A DNA stretch of 64,000 bases from Zychaea mexicana. Its lineage: Eukaryota > Mucoromycota > Mucoromycetes > Mucorales > Lichtheimiaceae. The DNA lies in assembly GCF_025766255.1 (NCBI RefSeq), contig NW_026516686.1, positions 372,001 through 436,000 on the forward strand. The letters run 5' to 3'. Positions 13,267 to 25,800 of this stretch are shown in pieces (position 1 is the first letter of the stretch; each line of letters opens with the position of its first letter). Under the pieces are notes generated by a model, which made no database searches, had not been told where the DNA came from, and saw only the letters and a program-made list of their open reading frames with translations. Both the position numbers and the translations under genes were made by a program.

Positions 13267-15090
13267 GCAACGCCAATGCTGCGGTAATGCTCTTATTCAA
13301 CAAGCTGTTCATCGAATCTTTACAGGGTAAAGGGTTCGTTCTATTTATAGTTGTTCCTTTTGATAATTTGGGGGTGCAAAAGAGTTGTAGAGTTGCTGCG
13401 GTTGCTGCGGTAGTTATGTATTGTATTCTGATTGCCGCTTGGTGTGTGGTTCTTTTGTATGTTTGGTTTATTTGTTATGGGTGGTTCTCGGGGTAACAAT
13501 AGTGTGTGGATCCCTTCTTGAGTTCTTCAATCCACATAACCCCCTATCCAATAGAACAATTTTGATCTGTTGCAAAGGGTAAGATGAAACGTCAACAACT
13601 CTTACAACAGGAGACCTTATCGACAAGAATCCGTGAAGCATGTAATAATGTAATTAACCAACAGACCTCATTGGATTCGTTTTTTCATTCACATACAGTG
13701 TTTAGAGGAGGCGTCATAGAAAAAAGAGCCTGTAAAGCTTATAGCGACGACAGGTAATAATTAACAACGTAAGTATAAAAGGTAAGGTTTTTTTATTTAT
13801 TTATAGACGAATCATCAAAAATGATAAAAATAATGTTTAAAATGGTCTTTATTAGAAAGCTTATGTCAACCTTCGTAATGTTGCTTTTGAAAGCAGGCGA
13901 CATCTATACTAAAAAATGCGACATTATTTTGCTGCCAAGCGACATTTATTATTATTGGCCTGCGACATTAGTTGTTGGAAATCCTGTACTGCATTCAGCA
14001 ACACGCGCACATAAACAAAAATGTCATTAGAACAAAAGGTGTCATGTTTTTTGTTATCATATAATATGGAAGGAGTCAATCTCAAAGAAGGAATACAAGT
14101 TTTTACAGCAAGTCATAATCATGACGATAGTCATTACAAATCTCATTGCTTATCTATATAACAAAGGGTACTGACCTCCTCTGCTTGTAGGCATGTGTAG
14201 TCACTTATTGGCAGTGGAATTATTAAGTATTTAAGGATGTAGATAAATAGAAATAAAGCATGATACTGTAGTGGTCAGGTTTCCATATCATATATACCGG
14301 CTAAAAAAATGGAAGAATAAACACTTCGCTGGTAAAGGGCAAATAAAAAGCAAATGCTATAGTGAGATTCAACGATATAAAAATACATATTTAGTTTAGA
14401 ACTTATATTTATTGGAAGGCTAATGACGATACGCTTATAGCATTCTTGTCGCTTCCTTGCGGTGCAGTGATTTAGAAAAAAAAATACAGAGTAGGAGGTG
14501 GTGCTTTGGCTGAAAACCCCCTTCTAGAGAGGGAAAAGGCCAAAGCGGATTAAGATGTTGGTGAGGAGAGGTAACAAAGTAAAAATAAATAAGGAACAAG
14601 GAAGAGATAAGTGAAGGTGTAAGAGGGGGGGAGAAGAGCTGACTATAGACGCTATGAGTGTAGTGAGGATCAGGGGATGATAATAAAATACAAATATACA
14701 TCATACGGGAATCAGGTAAAGCATTCGCTCTGGGTGTGCTGCTGGCAGGGAGCGGCTTTTCTTGATTTTATAGCTCGTCAGTTGCCAATTCCTCGTTTAG
14801 TGAAGTCGCCATCAGGATGGTTAAGCTTGCCGATCGGCACAAGGAGGCTTGTCTATAATGTAGTCAAGCGGCTTAGGATCGGTGGCAGCTCGGAAGGAAC
14901 GGCTCCAAAAGCTTTAACACAGGACGTGGCAATGGCTTGAACGGAGGGGTTTTAGCCTAAAGTTGACAGAGAACAAAATAAAAGGGCATATTAGAAATAC
15001 GTGTTGTGCTCATTCATAGATAAAGTGGTAGTATGATCGCCGGTAAGCTAAAGTTTTGATACCTTGTTTTAAAGTATTAATTTTTATTTT

Positions 15091-15215
15091 ATGGTGCGGC
15101 ATCTGGACCCCAAGAAGAGCACGGCTTATTCTGCTATCTTTGCAGAATATAGCATGTCTTCTTCAGGGTCCAGATATATAGTGGCTTTAGCTAGAAGTAT
15201 AACCAGCCGCACCAT
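15091..15215. repeat. Nested fold-back (inverted repeat) element
   Basis: Three pairs of complementary arms nest inside one another. The outer arms are ATGGTGCGGC (15091-15100) and its complement at 15206-15215. The middle arms are around TCTGGACCC/AAGAAGA (15102-15117), pairing imperfectly with 15157-15174. The inner arms are TATTCTGC (15127-15134) and GCAGAATA (15142-15149). The two sides differ in length, with about 30 bases unpaired on the right. It could be a fold-back MITE or a structured RNA gene. No target duplication is obvious. Confidence 0.6.
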
Positions 15216-16877
15216 ATAGACCGTGATTTTGGCCGACAACACCGCGGTCTCCACCAAGGACGCCCTCTCCTCCGCAACCAAGATTACCGCATCCGAAACC
15301 AAAGCTAGATCATCAGCCGTGGTCTCGAAAGGGTCCTGGTCGCGGTCGCCCTTGGTGGTAATGGAGGAGGGAAAGGAGGAGAAGAGATGGTGAAGGAGGA
15401 GGAGGAGGAAAAGAAAGGAAACTGGCTAACCAGCGGCTCGCAGATTGTAGTGCCGAGGCAGCAGCAAGCAAAAACGATTTTGTTGCCTGTGTGTGAAATA
15501 AAAAAAAGATAGCAGTAAAGATGTAACAAAACAAAAATAATCGGTATTTATGATGTATGAACAAAACCCTTCGTATCCGACCCATCTATCCGAAACAGCT
15601 CATCACTCTCTCAATTCATTCATCCAACCTTTTCTGGTACCTACCTTGTTCTTGTCCGGTTTCTCTGCTGGCAACACTTCTGTGTGGTTTCTTGCGACAG
15701 GGCATCTGGTACACATACTTTTGAAGATGATAGATGAACATCAAAGAGCTACCTTCCAGACAGGGAACCCCCAAGAGAAAAAGGGAAGATTCAAATAGAC
15801 AAGCCCGAGCTCCCATGTTCTTGCTATATAACGCTTTAACCTCCTCTTGTATCATATCCATCTATCTCCGCAATATGAAAGCGGCATCCTGTAGTTTATG
15901 TGACCGGACCGTAAACATTATCGTAATTCGAAAAAGTCGAGCTTCATGTTAACACGTTGTATTCCGGAATTCATATATGATGTTTTAAAGTTGATCAGTA
16001 ACTCTGTACTTACTTTTGCTCCTTCTTGGAGAGGGTAGATAAGAGGATGCAACTGCACATTACAGAAGTCAATCTTGTTTTAATCTATCGGATCATGAAA
16101 GCAGTATAATTTGCTTACTGCAGCCTGTCCCCCGGTGGGGTCTACATTTTGAGACGATGGATAAATGATGGGAAGGATGATAATAGAGAAGCGGTAGCTT
16201 ATTATTAGATAGTAGATAGGTAAAGGGATGGTTCTCAGTCATAGGACGACATATTATGCTTAACCGCACAAGAGAGACGTCGACACCCCACCCCCCCCCC
16301 CCCCCAAACAGCCCACACAGCGGGACTGGCGACGTTGATCCCGGTGTTTTGGTATACAAAAACAGCGACCAAGACGATCAAAACAGATAGAAATTAGCTT
16401 GCAGAAGAAGTTTACATGGTCCCGACCCGACGGTCCTCGACATGAGGGGGACAGCATGCTCCTTGTTGTTGTTGTTGTTTCAAAGTATTAATTTTGGTAA
16501 TGATTCCATGGGAAGCATAAGTTGGTCGCTTATAAGTTTCGATTACCTGCTAGCTGCTATTGTTTTCAACCGTAACATAGATTTTTCCATGGTTCAAAGC
16601 AGCGATCAGCGCACTATGCAGACGAGCACAAGCAGCACAACAGCATGAAAACAAAAAGGAAATGCTTCTTACATCCTTCATGTATATACCTCTTATCTTA
16701 TAAAAAAAGCAGAGAGACACAAGCAGCGCAGTTACAAAGCTGTGATGTCGAAGGCTGAATAGCGTTTTGTCACTCTTCTTTCCAATACTTTCAACAACCA
16801 CGGCAACAAGAACAACACAACCAACGTTTTCCATACGATAGCGCACTCTTATCTTTGATTTGCCAACGCACAACAGC

Positions 16878-17149
16878 ATGCTTGTGACGACAGTTTCGAC
16901 ACAATCAGAGCAAAAGCCACCAATTGGTGAGCATTTTAGATTTGCATTTCATACACATTCTTTGTTGCGTGTGCTCTTGCCTTTGCTCTCTCTTCATCTT
17001 TTTCACAAGAAAACTAACGCTCAATGTAACTTAACTTTGTCTTTGCAGGATTTAATCACCGAGCAAAGACAACAGCATATATGCTCAAGAATCGATATTA
17101 TTTCAAGGGTGTACTACTTACAAACACGAATGCTTTTTTTCCCTTTTGA
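16878..17149 (+). CDS. Possible small two-exon gene, unknown
   Basis: An ATG at 16878 opens a frame to a good donor after 16926 (gtgagc). A pyrimidine-rich tract ending in tttgcag precedes 17049, and the frame then continues to a TGA at 17147-17149, giving 49 aa (MLVTTVSTQSEQKPP, then FNHRAKTTAYMLKNRYYFKG). The intron is typical in size and signals for this genome, and the joined frame is consistent, which is the only support. I do not recognise the product. It could be the first exons of a longer gene with further introns, or chance. Confidence 0.22.
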
Positions 17150-20100
17150 CTCGAGCAATGCAAACGAAGGAAGACCATAGAGACCGGTTGACGAACCATA
17201 ACGGACCTTACGAAACGACAAAACGTGAAAAATTCATAACATACACAGGAAACAAACGCCAACGAATCATGTGACGATTGAAATCTACCGCCGTCGATCT
17301 TCAGGTATGAAAGCTCAAGTCCATTTGAACTGCTGACACGTTTGGCTTTTCTTTTTTCTTTAAGCATTCTACAGTCTTTTTGCTATGAGTGGGTGGGCAT
17401 GTTGTTGCCGTTCAGACATGTGTATGAGAAAGGGTCTTTGTGATTACGGAGGACAAATATTGCCGTGCATGCTTTTCTCACTCACCGCTTTTCGTCACAC
17501 TCAATATGCTCCATTGGTTGCGGACACCCAGGTGCTGATACTATATCCTCTGTATCTGGTTACCGTCACCGCTGGCACTTGCTTTATATGACCATTCCCC
17601 TTTTATGCCAACGCCGATTTGCTGCCATATTATTATAGGAATGCGAGCGCAAAGTGGTGAGCCATCGTTCCTCTCCAATGTGAGAACTAGATAACCACAG
17701 CTGCTGGATCAATGTTTTGCAGGATCTCGTTCACCTTAATATTAGAGCGTAAGGAAAGGCATTCAATCATTCCCTGGTAATTAGAGGGGAAAAGTGGTAT
17801 TACGTGTGTATGTTGATTGAAGGAAGCACATATAAATGACCCTTCTTCGTTTGTATGTAGACGCTGGATTTTCTTTGGGTCTGAGCTAGCAGTCGCATGA
17901 TCGCATGCTAAGTTTTATCATTTAATTTTAGGGATGGATGCAAGTATTACTGTACGATCAGAAAAAGCGCGACATAAAGTTTATATTTAATTTGATCGTA
18001 TTAGAGATTCAAACGGTCGTTTCATATGTATATATTCAAGGCTCCGGAAGACTGTATTCTGTTGATCGGTTGGTGGCTCCTGTACTTCATTGCCTTTCGC
18101 AACAGCTTATTTTACAAAGCAATTCCGAGCCACTGGTTTTTTTTTCGCAATCACTAGTCTTTTGAGGGCATGGCCAAAAGCTAGGGATAGTACCAGTATC
18201 CGTCTGAGTATGGTAGCACGGCTTATCATCACAAGTTTGATCAGGCAGCAAACACGGATGGGGATCGCCGAAGCAACATCTCCGCGATGATCCCTGGAAA
18301 CGCTGCTATATAGCAACGGCTAAGAGTGTGTCATTTTTTCTTATCTGACAACCTTTAATATGGTATGCCTTTTACAATAGATAAACTGATGGTTGTGGTT
18401 ACGGCGAAGATGGAATATTACAATGATCTCTACTCTCTCTCTCTCTCTCTCTCTTTCTTTACTTGTTTTTTGGTGCAAGTCTCTTTTTTTTTTTTTTTTT
18501 GCTGAAGAAATTGTTGAAATGTATACACTTATCTATCTCGATCAATGTCGAGTGCTGGATATACTACTGTACTTTGTCTCAGATAGGTGTGGTTTTTTAA
18601 ATAGGTACGAAACACATGTCATTATCTTTTATTATTTTGTGCGTGGAAAGAAAGAATAATATGCATTGGAACTCGTATAAAATAGGACTAATAATTGATG
18701 CGCTGTCTCTGTTATCTACTTGCAACAAGTTGCTGCTGCATAATGATGCTTCCAGACTAGAATGCACATGGAAAACTCGCACGTTCTTTTGTACTTCCAA
18801 TTACAATTATAAAGCACGCAATATGATAATGCACATGTAACAAGCGAATTCAATCTGGTCTCAAATGGTGAAAGGAGAACAATCTGCTAAAGCGGCGGTA
18901 GTATGTAGGTACTTATTATATTGCCACCGCTATTAGACGCGGTGTTCAGTAACACCGGCACTGTTAGACACAAAGCAACAATTGCTGTCGCCTACAATTT
19001 TAAGAAGACCGATGTATTAGCACGGTTTCTATGTGTGCATGTACTGTTAGCCATGCTACAAAAAATTATTGTTGTATACAAAACAACAGCGATAATTTCA
19101 TGTATGTGAGTGGTAAAATATAATGCTAGCTAAGCTGAATTATTTTATTTCCTTGGTTGTCCTTTTCACCGGCATCAGCAGTTGGGTGTGCCGCATTACA
19201 AAATTGTGTAACTTTCCTCCAATTGTTTTCGATACAGAAACAAGCTTTTATTTAAATGAACCTTGCTTTGCTATCTTGCGATTTGTATTGATATCGTGCA
19301 CACATAATATTCGAGGTAAGTATGATAGAACGTTTATTAAATACAACAGATACGATATAATGTATAACCGCTCATGCTGTTGCGGTCTCTCGTTCTCCCG
19401 TCATTATGTACGCATTTATAATAAAGGCACCTTCTATCAATCACAGCTTTTGGTCTTTTGCAGACAATCGCCATAGTCACTATTTTTATCTTTAGATTAG
19501 GATATCATTTAATACAATAATGGGGTTTGCTTGGTGTGGGAGTGGAATAGTAAGTTATGTTGGTTGCAAAGATTTAAAGCTGATTGCGTGCTAGGTCATC
19601 TGCATGACGACACAAGTGGTCAGAGACCCCGGGGATCATCACTGCGCACATCAAATATGACAACAAAATGCATGCATTTGGCGACAATAACTTCCACTAT
19701 ATGGAAGAGTACCAACATATATGTAGCCACTCTAATCATAGTTTTGTAAACTTTTATAATTGCTTGCAGTTGTAGTTAGCGATCCAGATTATAATGATGA
19801 GCTATTCTGCGCTTACTATTGTATGATCAAGAAAAAAGAGGTGTATAAACAACTATATTACGTATGTTGTGCAATGTGAGTAAAGATAATAAAAGGAGTG
19901 CCAATAAAATGCCAGGTACATTGAATTAATAAGGACTTTACGTTGAAGAACTTGAAAGATCTATATTATACAGTTAACTAAAATGTAAAGTGATTTACAT
20001 TAATATACAACCTGTCACACCGAGCGCGTATGTACGCTTACAAAAATCGAGGAAAGAGAACGCGATTTTGTTCATGGTTTGCACCATTGATGCAACCAAA

Positions 20101-20235
20101 CAAAAAGTAAGCCCACTAAAAAATATAGACAAGATAAGAAAGACATGGATGATGAATGCACAGCAGAACAGTATGGCGCGATTTCGTGCGAATCGTCGCA
20201 ACTTTCATAAAATAGCACAACAGTAACGAGAAACA

Positions 20236-20242
20236 TATAAAA
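20236..20242 (+). promoter_or_regulatory. Candidate TATA box of the dioxygenase gene
   Basis: TATAAAA lies 81 bases upstream of the ATG at 20323, a spacing compatible with a short 5' leader. No other core element is evident. Confidence 0.4.
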
Positions 20243-20322
20243 GCTTGCGTCGCATGTATTTTTCTTCTCGTATCTTAATAACCTTTTTTTACATAAAAAA
20301 GTCCTACTACTGGCTTATCATC

Positions 20323-22181
20323 ATGCCTCCCAACGTCGTTGATACTCAAAACGCCGAAGAGCTTACCGAATACCTCGAACAACTCGATTTGAAGAAACTT
20401 GTTCGTGAGAATAAAATTTATGCTGTCTATCCCGAAGTGTATGTAAGTATGAATAAGGACGTCCATATCGTGCGTCAGTACTTTAAGCATATATGCCAAA
20501 GGAAAGAAAAACCGTTGTAGATTTATTTGCAGCTCTTCTGACCACGCATTTGCGTATTATAGTATCCTCCATTGAAGCCTTATGACCACAAGGATCCTGG
20601 TCTATTGGCCGATCCCAAGAAGGCATCCATTTACGATGCTGCCGAGAAGATTTTTAATTTGACCCCACATATCGGTACTGAAGTCCATGGCATCCAACTT
20701 TCTAACCTGGCTGAACAGCAAAAGAACGATCTGGCATTGCTCGTTGCTGAACGCGGTGTTGTCTTTTTCCGCGATCAAGATATTCGCCCAAAAAAGTCGT
20801 TGGAGCTTGGCAGATATTATGGTAAAGCAGTTTTTAATTTAGTGAGCCGTGGTATGCTACATACCCCCAGACATACAGTTTTAAGTAATTGAATATGGCA
20901 ACACTATCTAATTAGGTCCATTGCATGTAAGGACCGAGTATTTACAGCTCGCATTTTTATGTTTCTTATCTCGTTCTTGCACTTTACACAAATTCTGATT
21001 GCTGATATTCTTTTCGGCTTTGTTCAATGTTTAGATTCACAATGTTGGCGGCCATCCACCTAATGTAGTAAGCAAACACATATGAATACTTTGCTGTATC
21101 TTCTTTTCATAAAATGGCAATAAGTAACTCATGTCGAAGACTAACATGTGTGTTTGCACGGTATCCGCTTGCCTATATTGACAGCCCGAGATCCTTACAC
21201 TTCAAATCGAGCATACTGATCCAAAGGTCCGTGAACGTCTCAGTTACCGTAGTCCTGGTGACGGTTGGCATAGTGATATCAGCTATGAGTTGCAACCTGG
21301 CGGTCTTGCTTTCCTTAAAATCGACACGCTACCGGGTGAAGCGGGTGGTGATACACTTTGGGGTAGCGCGTATGAGGCTTATGATCGGCTCTCTCCTGCA
21401 TGGAAGAAGTTTGCTGAAGGCCTCAAAGCTGGTAAGCGTAATCAATTGCATTCAACACCACAATGACCAGTAGTCTCTAGATAGCGGCGATTGATTCTTA
21501 TGCTTTTGACCCCTTCTCATAAAAGTCCATTCGGGTGACGTCCATCGTGAAACTGCTCGTCTTACAGGCCATCCTTTGCGTCGTGAAGCACCCGATAATG
21601 TCCATCCCGTGGTGCGGTAGGACTTTATTTTAATGACATAAAATTGAGGAAGAATGCTGAGAGTATAATCTGGTTTAACATGTGATGTGCAATTTTTTAG
21701 AGTTCATCCTGTAACCGGCTGGAAAGCATTATACGTGAACCGTGGTTTCACTCGCCGTATTGTCGACTTCACGCGTCGTGAGTCCGATGCAGTCTTGAAC
21801 TTCCTCTTTGATCATATCGAAACTGGAGCTGACTTTCAGGTTCGCTTCAAGGTACATCTAGAATCATTATTCATCACAGCTCATACGTCTACAATATTAC
21901 TGCAATGCAGGCTGCAGGTTTTCTATGGGGAGAGCAACATGCTAATTCGTTCTTGTGTCCCCTATGTTGCTATCAAAATGTAGTGGACTGAAGATACGGT
22001 AGCTGTTTGGGATAACCGAGTAACTTACCACAATCCCGTCTATGATTACTTTGGCTCTGGATTACGCCATGGCTATCGGGTCTCCCCATCCGCTGAAAGA
22101 CCTTACTTTGATCCCAACGGCAAGTCGAGACGCGAAGCTTTGGCCGAGAAGGAAGCTGCAGAAGCTAAAACAAAGTCTTAA
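20323..22181 (+). CDS. TauD/TfdA-family 2-oxoglutarate Fe(II) dioxygenase
   Basis: Eight exons (20323-20442, 20563-20821, 20916-20926, 21035-21067, 21185-21431, 21526-21616, 21701-21851, 21984-22181) give 369 aa. Exons 3 and 4 are tiny (11 and 33 bp) but needed to keep the frame and motif order. Diagnostic motifs: FNLTPHIGTEVHGIQLSNL and GVVFFRDQDI near the N-terminus, WHSDISYELQPG with the first His and Asp iron ligands, GGDTLWGSAYEAYD, TARLTGHPLR, ALYVNRGFTRRI, and WDNRVTYHNPVYDY with the distal His. The C-terminal Arg expected to bind 2-oxoglutarate probably lies in GLRHGYRV. The family oxidatively cleaves taurine, other sulfonates or aryloxy acids, releasing sulfite or the side chain; fungal members such as yeast Jlp1 serve sulfur scavenging. 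The substrate here cannot be told. Splice sites are intact, so it is probably functional. Confidence 0.92.
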
Positions 22182-22826
22182 TTGATACTGTATAACCCAT
22201 GTTTGCAGTGGAAAATAATCTTCTTAGATAGCTCATATAAGTTTGCAGATGTAATAAAAATATTCGCGGGTGTCGTTAAAGTGACACTGAGAACGTGCAT
22301 TAACAATGACCGTGGCCACATATACAAATTGTCTGTACAGTACCTCTATAGAATGGTTTAATACGCTGGAAAATAGAGTAGTGATTTCTCGTGTTGCTAA
22401 TCCCTTATTATGACACGTGCAGTGGAAAAATATCGATTGGTTGAAGTCTCTCTGAACCAGCGCTCATTAAACTACCTTATGTGATGCTGTTCGACCTTTG
22501 CAGAAAAACGAGTGATCAGTTAGAGCAGCCGAACCAAACGAGGTGGAAGAATCTCTGTTGCACTGTCCATCTAACACAAAAGTAACTGATAGAGAAACAT
22601 TCCCAATGCTGCGGGCGATCAGCTATAAAGAATGTTTTAACAACATGAAATACTGCTTTTTTACCTCTATCATCAACAAGAATGGGCCTTTATCAGCTGT
22701 ATTACTGCCCTTGCCCGACTGCAGATGAATATTTTTTTTTCGTGGTAGCATTAACGCGACTGGCCACATCAACCGCGTTTTCCGAATCTATCTCTTTCCT
22801 TTTTTTACATAAAACCCCCTCTCCAT
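22182..22826. other. Intergenic region between dioxygenase and large OB-fold gene
   Basis: About 645 bp without a supportable gene. The first 100 bases probably hold the dioxygenase 3' end (AATAAAAATA near 22253). The pyrimidine-rich 22770-22825 stretch just before the next ATG looks like that gene's 5' leader. Confidence 0.4.
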
Positions 22827-25800
22827 ATGACCCTTTTGTCGGTAAACAAGCTATGTAGTAAACGTAGCAGCACTACCTCTAACGAAACAAAAGCTGACAT
22901 TGTCGGTCGGTTCACCGTCGTGACTCGGGGAAACGACAACAACAGACGAAAGCGAGGTGGCACAATCCTTCTTACCGATCTCGTTACGCACGATTCCCTT
23001 TATTGTCGCATAGACCTATTCCATCACGACCTCGTCAATGTCGCAGTCAACATTACGCGCTGGAACTATATTCATCCTGATTATACCCTCAAGAATGACG
23101 CCAACGACGTGTTCAACAACATGCCGACGACAGCTTGGATTGAAGTGTATTTAGACGACGTATACCCACTCGGCAATCCGACGACGTCTATGCTGCAACA
23201 ACTGCTCAATGCAGACAAGATTGCCAACGAGTTACTTGCTTCGATTCCAGACATTGATCTGGTGTCCATTCCTGATTTGTTACATCCGATCAAGCGTTTA
23301 TCGCAAGAACAGCAGCAACAACAACAACCAATTCACGTCCTTGGTCGTGTCAGCGCAAAACCTGTTCGCCATCTCGAACGACATGGAACAGCAAGGTTTT
23401 ATATCGAGCTTGTGGGCTATCGGGGTGATACGTCGACAGTTATGGTGTTTGATGGCGATGATCTGATGTCTTGGTATCATACATTTCAGACAGATAGTTG
23501 GCATGTGTTTATGTACGTCGTCCCGGTTGATACGCAACTGGATGGGCAACTTGGTCGTGGTGCGCTTGCGTTTATCTCGGGTAAATCGCGCTGCTATCGA
23601 GTGGATGCGGATCAATTCGAGCGAATCAACCTCGGAATATCATCATTGCATAATGCGGTTCAAAAATCTGGAGAAGAAGAAACAGCAGAAAGCTCACAGG
23701 AACAACAACATCAATTCTTTCAACCATCGGCAACTTTGCGACCAGCAGAATCTACCAGCATGAGCACATATTCAGCCACAATCACGCGAGTGATTGACCC
23801 AGCTTTCGGTGTATATGAATTGGATAACCAGCTCATAACGTGCCTGTTCCACTATACCGATTATTCACTCGTTTACCCGTTCCGCCTGGGCATGCAGATC
23901 CAAATATCCTGTGCACACATGCTTGCTGTGGACACTGGATCTGCCATCATGCAAGCATGGGAAGCACCTGCGGTCGAGCGAGGTGACTACAAGACGCATG
24001 TGATCCTTGTTGGTTGTCGTCGAACCCATATCCGTATCGTCGGTTTCCCACAACATGTCCAATACCCATCCACAACAACAGCAGCAGCGAAAAAGGCATT
24101 GTCACTCTACGGACGAATTTACAAGGAATGCATCGAGACACGGGCGGATTTTGACACGTTACTGCAAAAGCTGGAAATGGAGGTGGCGCTGACACGCAAA
24201 TTCAAAACAGGGATCCCCGCAACAGCTCGGTTACGCAAGATCTGTGCCATTACAACACGCAAGGTGAAACCCAAAAGACCGTTTGGTGGCAGTATGTACA
24301 TGGACGTTTTTCATCACGATCAGTCGTGTTCGGCCGTCAAGACGCGGGAAAGCACGGTGAAATTGAATAAGTTTCCGTACATATGCGATTTGGCGACGTT
24401 TTTGTTGGAGGACGAGGAGCGGGCGCTGCAGTTGTCCAGACATGCTGGTGCAACGGGTACTTCCCGCGAGGATCAGCGGGTTGATTTGATCATGGCACCA
24501 TATGATACTGCGGAATCGGATATGACGGTGATGGGAATGGTGGATGCAATGCCTGACGGACGACTGTACCTGTTGGATGACACGGGTAAATTGCCATTGC
24601 TGATATTGCCCGAAAATAGCGCGCGACGAAGGCAGCTACAGCTTGGCGACGTGTATCAGATCCAACGGCTCCAGCTGGTCAAAGAGGATCTGGATTACCA
24701 GGAGGAAGGAGGCTCACGGGTCTTACTTGATTGTACATACATTGTTTGCGCTGTGGATGACCTTAAGCGCGTAGGCGTCGTTGAGTCAGCATCTCGAACG
24801 TCGCTCATGTTGCCCGAAGCAGTGGATGTCCGCAAAGTGACAGGATACAAACGGGAGCGAGTGGAGTTGGCTGTAGATGGCGACGAAACTGAACAGCAAG
24901 ATGATGCTGCATCTCACCCGCCCATGTTGCTGTATGTACTGGACATCCAACCGCCAATATTGTCGCATAAAGATGAAGCATTTGAATTGAGCAGCCATGT
25001 TCGAGCGATCCGATACCCCGTTGTCAATGAAGAGGACAACAGCAATAAAAAGAAACCGGAAGAAGTGCATCTCATTTTCAGTTCTCGGACACAGAGTCTG
25101 CGATTTTTGCCGCAGCTGCGGGCCGGCTGCTGGATAGGCTTAGGGGCCAATATTGACGAATTTCAACGGGTGGAGTCCGCTAAATACGTGCCAGAGAACA
25201 TCAAGATCCCCACTTCTATTGCGCTCACACTTGTCATCGATTTGAATCGACACCATATCTTCACCACGAGTCCTAGCAGATACAGCATTGGCGTTACCCC
25301 TACTACCATTGGATCGGTACCAACAAACATAAAGGGTCTTATTGGATCAGCAAAGAAGCAGCGGATATACCAAGTCAAGGACATACTTCCGACGACGACA
25401 ATACCGCAGAAAGCCAAGCTGTTGGTGACGGAGAGTGACGATGACGATGACGATGATGGAGACACCGGCCCTAGCATGGTGGAAGTAGGTCATCGGTTTT
25501 TTCAAGACACGGTGAACGTACAAGGCGTGATTGTCAGCAAAGGATTCCGCGATCAGCTATGGAGGGCTCGAGCGACAATAGACGCAAACGCGCGACATGT
25601 ATTTGAAGAATTCGGTGTGGGTACCGGCCAGTCGGGACGCAACCAGCTATTCTTTCGACTGCGGCAGACAGACGGCTTGGACACAGTTGATATTTACATG
25701 GACGTATGGAACAGGACGTATCCACTCGGACTAATCCCGGGGGCTCTGGTCACATTTTATAACCTTGTACGAAAACGGAGTGAACATGGGACTGTACATT

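Larger units (their letters stand above)
12220..20235. other. Gene-poor stretch of about 8 kb
   Basis: No gene of recognisable family lies here. Open frames are short, overlap on both strands and have no homology I can name. Visible structure: a 9-bp (GGTTGCTGC) tandem repeat near 13.2 kb, a cluster of GCGACAT motifs near 13.9-14.0 kb, a nested fold-back at 15.09-15.22 kb, a poly-C run at 16291-16305, a CT microsatellite at 18432-18454 with an adjacent T run, and one possible two-exon small gene at 16.9-17.1 kb (listed separately). The stretch may hold DDB1's upstream regulatory region, lineage-specific genes or non-coding RNA that I cannot detect. Confidence 0.4.
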
